A stretch of 8,158 nt of DNA, taken from positions 1 to 8,158 of the forward strand of contig DASVGQ010000030.1 of NCBI GenBank assembly GCA_036379455.1. The letters are read 5' to 3'. This DNA comes from SCRT01 sp036379455. GTDB lineage: Bacteria > Pseudomonadota > Gammaproteobacteria > Nevskiales > Nevskiaceae. Position numbers and translations under genes: made by a program. The notes beneath the pieces were generated by a model. It saw only the letters and a list, made by a program, of their open reading frames with translations. It searched no databases and was not told the DNA's origin. Positions 1 through 6,985 of the stretch are shown here, in pieces (position 1 is the first letter of the stretch; each line of letters opens with the position of its first letter).

Positions 1-476
1 TGTTCTTCGACATCGGCGGCTCGATGGACCCTCATATCCGCGTGTGTGAGGACCTGTTCTCGGCCGCGCGCACGGAGTTCAAGCACCTCGAGAATTATTA
101 CTTCCACAACTTCGTCTACGAAAGCGTGTGGCGCGACAACCAGCGGCGCCACGCAGAGCGCACGCCGCTGTTCGAGCTTCTGAACCGCTACGGACCCGAG
201 TACCGGGTGGTGTTCGTCGGTGATGCGACCATGAGTCCCTACGAGATTCTGCAGGCAGGTGGTAGCGTCGAGCACTGGAACCAGGAGGCGGGCGCCGTCT
301 GGCTGCAGCGTGTGGTGACGCATTTCCCGCACTTCGTGTGGTTCAATCCGGAGCGCGTCGAGTATTGGGACCGCACGCCGTCGATCTCCATCACGCGCAG
401 GCTGCTCGGCGCGGACCGCATGTACCCGCTGACGCTCGACGGTCTCGAGGCGGGCATGTCGCGGCTGGGACACTAG
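1..476 (+). CDS. VWA domain-containing CoxE-like protein, C-terminal part (5' end outside window)
   Basis: Only the last 157 residues are visible; the frame is open from base 3 and ends at TAG 474-476. The fragment opens with FFDIGGSMDPH, the metal-ion-dependent adhesion site of a von Willebrand A domain. The first Ser of the usual DxSxS is Gly here, as I remember for the CoxE-like (COG3825) group. Other family hallmarks are the HLENYYFHNFVYESVW strand (fragment residues about 28-43), VVFVGDATMSPYEI (about 69-82), and the near-terminal RMYPLTLDGLEAGM. Such proteins are usually about 390 residues, soluble, and encoded beside a MoxR-type AAA ATPase with which they are thought to act as a chaperone pair; that partner would lie left of the window. 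The short ATG at 24 is internal, not the start. Substrate unknown. The next gene starts 110 bp downstream on the same strand. Confidence 0.85.
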   Translation, partial: FFDIGGSMDPHIRVCEDLFSAARTEFKHLENYYFHNFVYESVWRDNQRRHAERTPLFELLNRYGPEYRVVFVGDATMSPYEILQAGGSVEHWNQEAGAVWLQRVVTHFPHFVWFNPERVEYWDRTPSISITRRLLGADRMYPLTLDGLEAGMSRLGH

Positions 477-586
477 CGGGTGCGCGCGTCGGCGGCCGCG
501 GTGCGCCGTCCCGCTTCAGGCGGCGCGCGTCGCGCGGCGCAGGGCATTTGCCGGTTGCGCCTGCCCGTGCGCCGGATCGTGTCGGG

Positions 587-1366
587 GTGATCTCGCGCGG
601 CGCCTTTCATCGCGTGGTGCGGCGATGGATCTTCATCCTCCTCGGGATCGCGATCGTGGTCGTGTGGCTGCTCAACCACTGGGTCATCAACAGCACCAAG
701 GCCTACGTCTACTCGAGCTGGTCCCTGCTGCCCGACAATCGCGTGGGGTTGGTGCTCGGCACCAGCCCGTACACGCGCGGCGGGCAGGAGAATCCCCAGT
801 TCATCGGCCGCGTGGATGCCGCCGCGCAGCTGTACCAGCTGGGCAAGGTCCGTCAGCTGCTCGTTTCCGGCGCGAACCCCGGTCCGAATTACAACGAACC
901 GCGGATGATGCGTGCCGCCTTGCTGCGCCGCGGGGTTCCGGCGCGCGCGATCACCATGGACCTGTCGGGTGACCGTACGCTGGACTCGGTGGCACGCGCA
1001 GACGTGGTATTCGGGCTGCACCGCTTCACGATCATCACGCAGCGCTACCACGCCTACCGGGCGGAGTTCCTCGCAAAGAAGCTGCATCTTGAGGCGATCG
1101 TGTATGCGGCGCCGGGTGGCGCGGAGCTGGGGCCGTTGTCACGTACGCGGATCCGCGAGGTTCTCGCGCGCATCAAGGCGGTGCTCGACATCTACGTGCT
1201 GGATACCCAGCCGCGCTACGGCGGCGATCGACGCCCGATCCCGGCGCCGGCGCCGCCATCTGGTGCCGGCGTCGTGCCCCGCGGCGGCCAGCAGGCCTTC
1301 AGTGAGACGGAGGGACCGCCCGCAGCGCGGCCCGCAGGGCTTGGCAATCATGGCGAGGGCGCGTGA
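587..1366 (+). CDS. sanA: SanA/YdcF-family (DUF218) membrane-anchored envelope protein
   Basis: 259 residues from GTG 587 to TGA 1364-1366. A single hydrophobic segment at about residues 14-33 (IFILLGIAIVVVWLLNHWVI) after a basic N-terminus suggests an inner-membrane anchor with the rest periplasmic. The DUF218 domain follows: VGLVLGTS (53-60), LLVSGANPGPNYNEP (91-105), DRTLDSVARA (129-138) and TIITQRYHAYRA (148-159), matching E. coli SanA nearly motif for motif. SanA in E. coli affects the envelope barrier, including vancomycin sensitivity at high temperature; its chemistry is unsettled. The C-terminal 40 residues after RRPIP are Pro/Gly/Ala-rich and look disordered. The reading frame stays open upstream to 338, but that part overlaps the VWA gene and lacks family similarity, so I chose GTG 587, 27 codons before GTG 614. 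No good Shine-Dalgarno precedes either. It converges on glpD. Confidence 0.8.
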   Translation: MISRGAFHRVVRRWIFILLGIAIVVVWLLNHWVINSTKAYVYSSWSLLPDNRVGLVLGTSPYTRGGQENPQFIGRVDAAAQLYQLGKVRQLLVSGANPGPNYNEPRMMRAALLRRGVPARAITMDLSGDRTLDSVARADVVFGLHRFTIITQRYHAYRAEFLAKKLHLEAIVYAAPGGAELGPLSRTRIREVLARIKAVLDIYVLDTQPRYGGDRRPIPAPAPPSGAGVVPRGGQQAFSETEGPPAARPAGLGNHGEGA

Positions 1367-1442
1367 CGTCGTGCGGCGTGCTGAACGGCGCGTCGAACCC
1401 CGGCCCGAGGAAGGTTCCGGTCGGCGCTCAGCGCATGGAGTA

Positions 1443-1462
1443 CACGGCGCCCGCCGGCCGTG
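1443..1462 (-). terminator. Hairpin just downstream of glpD, possible terminator
   Basis: A perfect 6-bp stem (CACGGC at 1443-1448 with GCCGTG at 1457-1462) and an 8-nt GC-rich loop begins 5 nt past the glpD stop codon, in the 100-bp gap between convergent sanA and glpD. No U-tract follows on either strand, so intrinsic termination is uncertain; it could equally be a 3' end protecting hairpin. Nothing else is seen in this gap. Confidence 0.25.
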
Positions 1463-1466
1463 GATG

Positions 1467-3062
1467 CTAGGCGTCCAGCGAGGTGGTCCATCGCTGCGCG
1501 CGTTCGAACGCCGGTCCGTGGCGCGCAAGAATCTCGAGCGGCACGCGCCGGCGCAGGATGTCTTCGACGGTAAGTGCCATCTCGTCCCGTCTTGCGACAA
1601 CCAGCTCCGCGCGAATGAAGGGGAGCTGCGGATCGAGCCGTTCAGCGAGGCGCGGGTCATCACGCACCAGCGCGGCGATCGTGCTGACGCGCGTTCCATA
1701 ACGCTGAAGCAGCGAGGCAAGGACGTCCGCTTCGAGTCCGAGCCCCGCGAGATCCTCGGTTTGCGACGCGCACCAGTCCACGAAAGGCTGTGCGGGTGCC
1801 GCAGGCAGCGGCGTCGCGTCGGTGTCACAGTCGACGTGCGGATGCCCCAGAGCCTTGAGCAGGACATCGACGACGCGAGAAGCTTCCGCGCGCGCCGTCG
1901 TCAGCTTGCCGCCGAGCGGCAGCCACAGCCCGGGGCGGGGCGCAAGCAGCTCGAAGTCGCGGCTCACGTCGGACAACCGCGCCCGTGGCGCCCGCCGCAG
2001 GCTGCGCACGCCCGCGAAGCTGCCGATGACGTCTTCGGCCTTCCAGCGCAGCCCCGGAAAGGAGGCCGCGACGGCGTGCAGGAGATAGTCGCGCTCGGTT
2101 TCGCTGGCAACGCGTGAGTCGACGCTCGGGTCTTCGACCGTTGCGTAGGCCTCCGCCCCGACCGCCGACTCGGTGGTACCGACCAGGCTGCGGTGATACC
2201 AGGGGATGACGAAGAACGCGCGGCCGTCCTGCGGCGCGGCAAGGATGAACGCGTGGTCGCAACCCGGAATCGCGGGCAGGATCAGGTGCGCGCCCCGGAC
2301 ACGCTCGATTTCCGCGCGGCTTCCGTACGCGAAGGCGCCGCTCCATGGGCCCGCGGCACATACGGTTGTGCGGCAGCGGAGCTCGAGCCGACTTCCGGTG
2401 GCGGTGTCGCGCAGGCGCGCGCCGAGGATGCGTTCGCCGTCCTCCAGCAGCGTGTCGGCGACCACATGATTCGCGCACGCCGCGCCGGCGGCCTGCGCGG
2501 CGGCCACCACGTCGAGCGTCAGGCGGGCGTCGTCTTCCTGGCAGTCGCCGTAATCGAAGCAGGTCTGCAGGCCCTCTTCCCGGATCCACGGAAAGCGGCT
2601 GCGAAGTTTTCCCGGCGCTCGGCGGCGATGACGGCGCACCGGCTGCCGGAAGCCGGCAAGCAGGTCGTACAGGCCGAGCCCCGCGGCGAGGCGCATGCGC
2701 GCAACGCTGCTTGCGTTCCATACCGGCAGCAGGAAGCGCAGCGGTCGTACGCGGTGCGGCGCGATGTGCGCCAGCCGACGGCGCTCGGTGAGCGACTCGC
2801 GCACGAGACCGATTTCGAGGTGTTCAAGGTACCGCAGCCCGCCATGCACCAGTTTGCTGGAGGCCGACGAGGTGCCGGAAGCCCAGTCCTTCGCCTCCAC
2901 CAGGGCGGTGGAAAGGCCTCGCCGCGCGGCGTCGCAGGCGATCCACGCGCCGTAGATGCCGCCGCCTATCACGAGGACGTCGAAACGTTCCTTCCGGAGG
3001 CGGTCGACCGCTCGCGTCAGCGGGAACGCTGGGAGAGGAGGGCGCTCAGCCCGCGTTGCCAC
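1467..3062 (-). CDS. glpD: Aerobic glycerol-3-phosphate dehydrogenase (FAD, quinone-linked)
   Basis: 531 residues, the usual length for GlpD. It oxidises sn-glycerol-3-phosphate to dihydroxyacetone phosphate at the inner membrane and passes electrons to ubiquinone. Visible motifs in order: FAD-binding Rossmann VIGGGIYGAW (31-40) with the ribose-binding acid E56; ASGTSSASSKLVHGGLRYLE (61-80), the flavin/active-site loop; CFDYGDCQEDDARL (168-181); CAAGPW (235-240); FAGVRSL (349-355); SRDFEL (367-372); GGKLTTAR (384-391). R353, R368 and K386 seem to match the phosphate-binding Arg/Arg/Lys of E. coli GlpD. The C-terminal DAO_C-type helix ends in ARRDEMALTVEDILRRRVPLE (490-510). One oddity is GTTES at 295-299, where most homologues have GTTD. 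The start is GTG 3060-3062, preceded by GGAAGAGG. The gene overlaps the 3' end of the FadE-like gene by 17 nt, so the two should be co-transcribed. No glpF, glpK or glpR is in the window. Confidence 0.93.
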   Translation of the reverse strand: MATRAERPPLPAFPLTRAVDRLRKERFDVLVIGGGIYGAWIACDAARRGLSTALVEAKDWASGTSSASSKLVHGGLRYLEHLEIGLVRESLTERRRLAHIAPHRVRPLRFLLPVWNASSVARMRLAAGLGLYDLLAGFRQPVRRHRRRAPGKLRSRFPWIREEGLQTCFDYGDCQEDDARLTLDVVAAAQAAGAACANHVVADTLLEDGERILGARLRDTATGSRLELRCRTTVCAAGPWSGAFAYGSRAEIERVRGAHLILPAIPGCDHAFILAAPQDGRAFFVIPWYHRSLVGTTESAVGAEAYATVEDPSVDSRVASETERDYLLHAVAASFPGLRWKAEDVIGSFAGVRSLRRAPRARLSDVSRDFELLAPRPGLWLPLGGKLTTARAEASRVVDVLLKALGHPHVDCDTDATPLPAAPAQPFVDWCASQTEDLAGLGLEADVLASLLQRYGTRVSTIAALVRDDPRLAERLDPQLPFIRAELVVARRDEMALTVEDILRRRVPLEILARHGPAFERAQRWTTSLDA

Positions 3063-5355
3063 CAGCCTCTTCCCGCGCTACCGGTGCGGGTGATGCGCCC
3101 GCGATCTGTGTTCCGACGTGGATCCACGCGCGCAGCCTCTGCGCTTCCGCGGCATCGATGCGACCGGCCGAGAGCGCCGTGGCGATGTATTCCTCGTCCA
3201 GATGGATGTGAGGATCGTCGGCCTTGATCAGGCGGGCCGCCAGCGCTTCGCCGCTGCGACAGGCCTCCATCGCGCGCTGCAGGTCCTTGACGGCGTCGGG
3301 CAGCGCTGCTGGCAACAGAGCGCGGAAGTGCCGGGTGGCGTCGCCCTCGCACAGCCAGGTCGTGGCTACCTCCCGGTCGTGCGGATTGCCCCGCAGGTAC
3401 CAGCGGCCGAAAGGGTTGGTCAGCGCCCGTGCGAGACCGCGCAACGGCGTGGGCAAGTGGCGCACAAGGACCTCCAGGTCGTTCTGCGTGGCCTCGATGG
3501 CGTGCGCGACGGACAGCCGCGTGAGCGCCGCGCTGGCGGGATGCGCGTCGTTCTGGGCCTTCCAGATCACCGCCTTTGCAAGCTGAAGCCTCGAGACGGC
3601 GTCGCCGATCGTGGCCTGCAGGGATTCGTCTCGCAGGATGTGGTCCCGGCGAGCGAACAGCAGCATATCCACGAGCATCGACAGGCAGATGCATGCGCGG
3701 TCCGTACGCCGCAGCGCGCGCGCCACGGCCGGTTCCAGGTTGCTGGCGGGCACCAGCGCGCTGGCGCCGAGGCACGCAAGGAACGCCCGTACGCCGTTCG
3801 CCAGCAGCTGCGCGAGGTGGTTCCAGTAGGCGCGATCGAAGTCTTCAAGGGCGGGCGCCGTCTCGCCGTCGAGCGCGGCCCGGCAGAGCCTTCGGAAGAA
3901 AGGGTGGAACGAGGACAGGCCATAAAGTCCGAGCGCACTCTGGACGCGCAGCGACAGAGGATGAGTGCGGGCAAGTGCCAGCCGTTCCAGCGGCTCGCCG
4001 GCGCACAGGTTGCGGCTGCGTGCGCCGACGCGCTCGGCAAGCGTCGCGAGCTTGACCTCGGCGATGGCGCCAAGCCCTGCAGCCTCCTCGCCCTTGCCGA
4101 GTTCAGCGAGCGTCCACTGTCGCAGCGCATCGGCGGCGTAGAGGTCGGCCGCGGTGCGCGCAATGGCTTCCCGCACGCCGCTGAACCGGGTAGCCGGGCG
4201 CGATTGCGGAGCGTGTATCCGGGCGCGCCAGCCGCTCGCGAGAGCCACGGGGAGGATCTCGCCGAAGCGCAAGGCGGGCGCCCGGACAGCGTGCGCCGCG
4301 GCGATCGCGGAGGAAAGCCGGCGGCTTCCCTGCCCGATGCCACGGACACCGTGCGTGAGCGCCGTGAGAGGCACGCGAAGGTCCACGCCACTGAGCGCCA
4401 CCGCACCATCCGCGAGCGGCGCGACGGCGAGCCCGGGCTGGTTGCCGTCGAGGACGATGCATGTCGTACCGTTCACCTTTCCGCGGCCGATGCATTCGAT
4501 CAGCATCGCGTAGCGCGCCGCGCGATGGTCGGCGTGGAGCCCGGTGCGCAGACGCAGCTTCAGCTGCGGGCCGATCGCGCCGTCGGCACCGCCGGTGATG
4601 AGGCTGGCCCAGCCGCAGAGGTCGTGTGCCGGATCCAGTCCCGCTTCGGCAACGGCGAGCACCTCGAGCTGTCGGTGTGCCTGGTCCAGCCATGGGCACG
4701 GATGACCGTCTGCCGACGCCTCGCGCAGGAGCCGCAGCCATCCCGCGTGCGACGGCGAACAGGGCCGCCATGCGGCACGACCAAGCGCGGCGGCGGCGCG
4801 GGTACATGCGGCGCTGCGCAGCGTCGGAGAGGACAGGGAGGTGGAACGCTCTGTCGCGGCTCGCGTTTCGTCGTCGGCCGCCGCGATGTACAAGCGGTCG
4901 CCGGCCGCGGCATTGTCCGGATCATCGAGGAGTATCGCGCAGGCCGCATCGACTTCGCCGTCGAGCCACGAGCACTGCGTGCTGTCCAGAACCACGGCGG
5001 GCACCGCGCGCAGCTCGGACCAGTCCGGTGCGCCGGCCAGCAGCCAGCTGTGTACCCCACCTTCGGAGGAGTCGCCCGCGATCATCGCGCGTGTTTCCGC
5101 CGACACGGTGTCCAGCGTGCGGTGCAGGCGGTTCATCGCCGCACGGGACAGCCATTCCTGCCGCAAGGCCGGGATGAGCAGCGGCGTCCAGACAACGATC
5201 CACGCCAGCGCCAGCAGCAGGAATACCACGACTTGGCCGGTCACGAGCACGAAGAACACCAGCACGCCGGCCGTGATCCACGCGCTCAGGGTGATTCCCG
5301 CCCGCCGGTAGGCGAGAGCGCACAGGGCGATCAGGAAAAACAGCAGCCAGAACAT
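3046..5355 (-). CDS. Divergent FadE-type acyl-CoA dehydrogenase homologue, probably catalytically altered
   Basis: 769 residues from ATG 5353-5355, against about 814 for E. coli FadE. The N-terminus has two membrane segments (about 1-16 and 23-60). Next comes a FadE-like region (APDWSELRAVPAV, 109-121; WLDGEVDAAC, 130-139), a middle/beta part ending GVRGIGQG (336-343), and then HPFFRRL (484-490). The C-terminal 280 residues follow FadE's DUF1974-type region (YWNHLAQLLANGVRAF 510-525, LSMLVDMLLFARRD 558-571, LTNPFGRWYLRGNPHDREVA 645-664). Missing are the T-S-P-E-x-G-S-D box (here SLITGGADGAI, 251-261) and the VEGAN-type segment with the catalytic Glu (here about LARTHPLSLRVQ, 461-472); the segment before it is about 12 residues shorter than in FadE. 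The frame is intact and glpD overlaps its end, so decay is unlikely. Real dehydrogenase activity is doubtful; a structural or regulatory membrane role is possible. No symbol is given for that reason. Confidence 0.72.
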   Translation of the reverse strand: MFWLLFFLIALCALAYRRAGITLSAWITAGVLVFFVLVTGQVVVFLLLALAWIVVWTPLLIPALRQEWLSRAAMNRLHRTLDTVSAETRAMIAGDSSEGGVHSWLLAGAPDWSELRAVPAVVLDSTQCSWLDGEVDAACAILLDDPDNAAAGDRLYIAAADDETRAATERSTSLSSPTLRSAACTRAAAALGRAAWRPCSPSHAGWLRLLREASADGHPCPWLDQAHRQLEVLAVAEAGLDPAHDLCGWASLITGGADGAIGPQLKLRLRTGLHADHRAARYAMLIECIGRGKVNGTTCIVLDGNQPGLAVAPLADGAVALSGVDLRVPLTALTHGVRGIGQGSRRLSSAIAAAHAVRAPALRFGEILPVALASGWRARIHAPQSRPATRFSGVREAIARTAADLYAADALRQWTLAELGKGEEAAGLGAIAEVKLATLAERVGARSRNLCAGEPLERLALARTHPLSLRVQSALGLYGLSSFHPFFRRLCRAALDGETAPALEDFDRAYWNHLAQLLANGVRAFLACLGASALVPASNLEPAVARALRRTDRACICLSMLVDMLLFARRDHILRDESLQATIGDAVSRLQLAKAVIWKAQNDAHPASAALTRLSVAHAIEATQNDLEVLVRHLPTPLRGLARALTNPFGRWYLRGNPHDREVATTWLCEGDATRHFRALLPAALPDAVKDLQRAMEACRSGEALAARLIKADDPHIHLDEEYIATALSAGRIDAAEAQRLRAWIHVGTQIAGASPAPVAREEAGGNAG
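3066..3073 (-). promoter_or_regulatory. Ribosome binding site of glpD inside the upstream gene
   Basis: On the minus strand GGAAGAGG lies at 3073-3066, with GGAAG six bases before the GTG at 3062. It lies wholly inside the last codons of the FadE-like gene, whose stop is at 3046, and decides the GTG start that gives the 17-nt overlap and likely translational coupling. Confidence 0.55.
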
Positions 5356-5362
5356 GTCGTTG

Positions 5363-5367
5363 TCTCC
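5363..5367 (-). promoter_or_regulatory. Ribosome binding site fixing the start of the FadE-like gene
   Basis: GGAGA on the minus strand (5367-5363) stands 7 nt before ATG 5355. This selects the start that yields a protein beginning MFWLLFF, like the hydrophobic N-terminus of FadE, over the in-frame ATG at 5463, which would add 36 hydrophilic residues and lie upstream of the predicted promoter. Confidence 0.7.
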
Positions 5368-5429
5368 GGGCGGGTAGGGCGCGCGGCGATCCTTGACTGA
5401 AGCGTGCATCCGCGATGACGGCTTGCGGC

Positions 5430-5458
5430 AGAATAGGGAAAAGCTCCACAGCCGACAA
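5430..5458 (-). promoter_or_regulatory. Candidate sigma70 promoter of the FadE-like/glpD operon
   Basis: On the minus strand TTGTCG (5458-5453), a 17-nt spacer and TATTCT (5435-5430) match the -35 and -10 consensus 4/6 each. Initiation would fall near 5423, leaving a leader of about 68 nt to ATG 5355 with GGAGA in place. The discriminator after the -10 is GC-rich (GCCGC). It sits in the 123-bp gap shared with divergent coq7, for which I find no convincing promoter of its own. Confidence 0.4.
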
Positions 5459-5478
5459 ACCACACCGCTGACGCAGCC

Positions 5479-6120
5479 ATGCCGTCATCTTCCCGGCAAC
5501 GCCGTTACTCCCTGACGGATCGCTTGGTCATGCGCCTGTCTGCGTTTCTGCCAAGCAGTGGCGATGAGCCTCCCTATCCGGCAGCGGACGTCTCGGAGAC
5601 TCCGCTCACTGCCGACGAGAAGCGGCAGGCCGCGGCGCTCATGCGCGTCAACCACGCGGGCGAAGTGTCGGCCCAGGCCCTGTATCACGGGCAAGCGCTG
5701 GTGGCCCGAGACCGACGCATCCGGCGGCAGCTTCTGGAGACGGCAGGCGAGGAGCGCGCGCACCTGCAATGGTGCGCGCGCAGGCTGCGCGAACTCGGCG
5801 CACGGCCCAGTCGCCTGAGCCCGGCGTGGTACGGCGGATCCTTCGTGATCGGCGCCGTCGCGGGGCTGGCGGGCGACGCTGTCAGCCTCGGCTTCGTCGA
5901 GGAGACGGAGCGTCAGGTCGTTGCGCATCTCGACGCGCATCTCCAGCGGCTCCCGGCGCACGATGCGCGCAGCAGCGCGGTGCTCAACGCCATGCGCCGC
6001 GACGAACAACGCCACGGCGCGCGCGCCGCGCAGGCAGGCGCGAGCGCACTGCCGGCGCCTGTGCGGGCCGTCATGGGGCGCGTTGCCGACGTGATGAAGT
6101 TCGTCGCCTACCGCGTGTGA
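5479..6120 (+). CDS. coq7: Coq7-type demethoxyubiquinone (2-polyprenyl-3-methyl-6-methoxy-benzoquinol) hydroxylase
   Basis: 213 residues, close to the Pseudomonas homologue (about 215). It is a carboxylate-bridged diiron monooxygenase that adds the last ring hydroxyl in ubiquinone synthesis, acting peripherally at the inner membrane. The four-helix ligand set is complete: E62 in MRVNHAGEVSAQALYHGQ, E92 and H95 in GEERAHLQWC, E144 in GFVEETERQVVAHLDAHL, and E176 and H179 in RRDEQRHG. The N-terminal RRYSLTDRL and C-terminal VMKFVAYRV match family ends, supporting ATG 5479 over ATG 5530, though no Shine-Dalgarno is visible in front. In bacteria Coq7 replaces the flavin enzyme UbiF. It is divergent from the FadE-like/glpD operon and convergent with speD 48 bp away, an arrangement I recall from Pseudomonas (osmC-like, speD, coq7). 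Confidence 0.93.
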   Translation: MPSSSRQRRYSLTDRLVMRLSAFLPSSGDEPPYPAADVSETPLTADEKRQAAALMRVNHAGEVSAQALYHGQALVARDRRIRRQLLETAGEERAHLQWCARRLRELGARPSRLSPAWYGGSFVIGAVAGLAGDAVSLGFVEETERQVVAHLDAHLQRLPAHDARSSAVLNAMRRDEQRHGARAAQAGASALPAPVRAVMGRVADVMKFVAYRV

Positions 6121-6127
6121 GGTGTGT

Positions 6128-6144
6128 CGGCGCGCCTCGCGCCG
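6128..6144. terminator. Hairpin between convergent coq7 and speD, possible shared terminator
   Basis: A perfect 7-bp GC stem (CGGCGCG at 6128-6134, CGCGCCG at 6138-6144) with loop CCT lies 7 nt past the coq7 stop and 24 nt past the speD stop. The symmetric stem could act on both transcripts. There is no U-tract on either side, which weakens the terminator reading. Confidence 0.35.
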
Positions 6145-6168
6145 CGACCTTGGCCGCGCGACCGCCCT

Positions 6169-6981
6169 TCAACCCTGGATGTTGCGCCCGTAGAAGATCT
6201 CGAGGATCTCGCGGTTCACGCGTTCGCGGATGCGCCGCGCCTCGCGCGCCGGCAGTTCGGACACGCCTTCGCCGAACAGATAGGTGTCGAGGTCCAGCTC
6301 CTTGAGTCGCATCTTCGTGTGGAAGATGTTTTCCTGGTACACGTTCACGTCGACCATGTCATAGCGGCCACCGACGTCACGAGCGATGAAGTTCTGGATC
6401 GAGTCGATGCTGTGGTCGATGAAATGCTTGGTGCCGCGAACGTTGCGCGTGAAGCCGCGCACCCGGTAGTCCATCACGACGATGTCGCTCTCGAAGCTCT
6501 TGATGAGGAAGTTCAGGGCGTTGAGCGGGCTGACCTTGCCGCAGGTCGACACGTCGATGTCGGCGCGGAAGGTGCTGATGCCGTTGTCAGGATGCGTTTC
6601 CGGGTAGGTGTGGACGGTGATGTGGCTCTTGTCCAGGTGTGCGACGACGCTGTCTTTCCGCGCCTTGGCCTGCGGTTTCAGGCCGGCGCCCGAAGTCGTC
6701 ACGTGATGGCCCTCGGAGATCAGCATCGTCACCGATGCACCCAGCGGTTCATAGTCCTGCCGGGCGATGTTGAGGATGTTCGCGCCGATGATGTGACTGA
6801 CCTCCGTGAGGATGGTGGTCAGCCGCTCGGCGTTGTAGGCCTCGTCGATGTAGGCGAGGTACTCCTGCTGGTGCTCATGCGTGCGCGCATAGCAGATGTC
6901 GTAGATGTTGAAGCTCAACGTCTTCGTGAGGTTGTTGAAGCCCAGCAGCTTCAACCGCGAGTTCGTCGTCGGTTTGGTCAA
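6169..6981 (-). CDS. speD: S-adenosylmethionine decarboxylase proenzyme
   Basis: 270 residues from a TTG start, comparable to E. coli SpeD (264). It decarboxylates S-adenosylmethionine to supply the aminopropyl donor for spermidine synthesis in the cytoplasm. The chain self-cleaves between K118 and S119 in VVAHLDKSHITVHTYPETHP, and S119 becomes the pyruvoyl cofactor. Other conserved stretches are LLGFNNLTKTLSFNIYDICY (12-31), IIGANILNIARQDYEP (64-79), STCGKVSPLNALNF (145-158, with catalytic-type C147), DYRVRGFTRNVRGTKHFIDH (171-190), MVDVNVYQENIFHTKM (209-224) and the closing FYGRN. The start TTG 6979-6981 is chosen because GGGGA lies about six bases upstream and the protein then begins MTKPTTNSRLKLLGFNN, right for the family; the in-frame GTG at 7032 would add 17 Pro/Gly-rich residues and no RBS. 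speE is not in the window. The OsmC-like gene lies 87 bp upstream on the same strand. Confidence 0.95.
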   Translation of the reverse strand: MTKPTTNSRLKLLGFNNLTKTLSFNIYDICYARTHEHQQEYLAYIDEAYNAERLTTILTEVSHIIGANILNIARQDYEPLGASVTMLISEGHHVTTSGAGLKPQAKARKDSVVAHLDKSHITVHTYPETHPDNGISTFRADIDVSTCGKVSPLNALNFLIKSFESDIVVMDYRVRGFTRNVRGTKHFIDHSIDSIQNFIARDVGGRYDMVDVNVYQENIFHTKMRLKELDLDTYLFGEGVSELPAREARRIRERVNREILEIFYGRNIQG

Positions 6982-6985
6982 TACG

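Noticed and set aside
521..540. Alternating GC-rich self-complementary stretch in the VWA-sanA gap
   Set aside because: CG repeats pair with themselves in many registers; there is no defined stem-loop or U-tract to call a terminator.
338..586. N-terminal extension of the sanA frame
   Set aside because: It overlaps the VWA-domain gene in another frame and encodes Arg/Ala-rich sequence; SanA homologues begin shortly before the membrane segment.
912..2117. 401-codon + strand frame spanning the end of sanA, the gap and the start of the glpD region
   Set aside because: It overlaps two well-supported genes, is Arg/Ser-rich and low in complexity, and has no family motif.
5393..5398. TTGACT as a -35 element for coq7
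   Set aside because: No acceptable -10 lies 16-18 nt downstream, and it falls in the leader of the opposite operon.
3118..5400. Very long open frame (760 codons) on the + strand opposite the FadE-like gene
   Set aside because: Antisense frames stay open easily at this GC content. Its translation is Arg/Gly/Gln-rich with no recognisable domain, while the minus frame has membrane helices, FadE-like motifs, a good RBS and an operon overlap.
5356..5463. ATG at 5463 as start of the FadE-like gene
   Set aside because: It precedes the best promoter match and adds a basic, unconserved leader; ATG 5355 has GGAGA at 7 nt and matches the FadE N-terminus.
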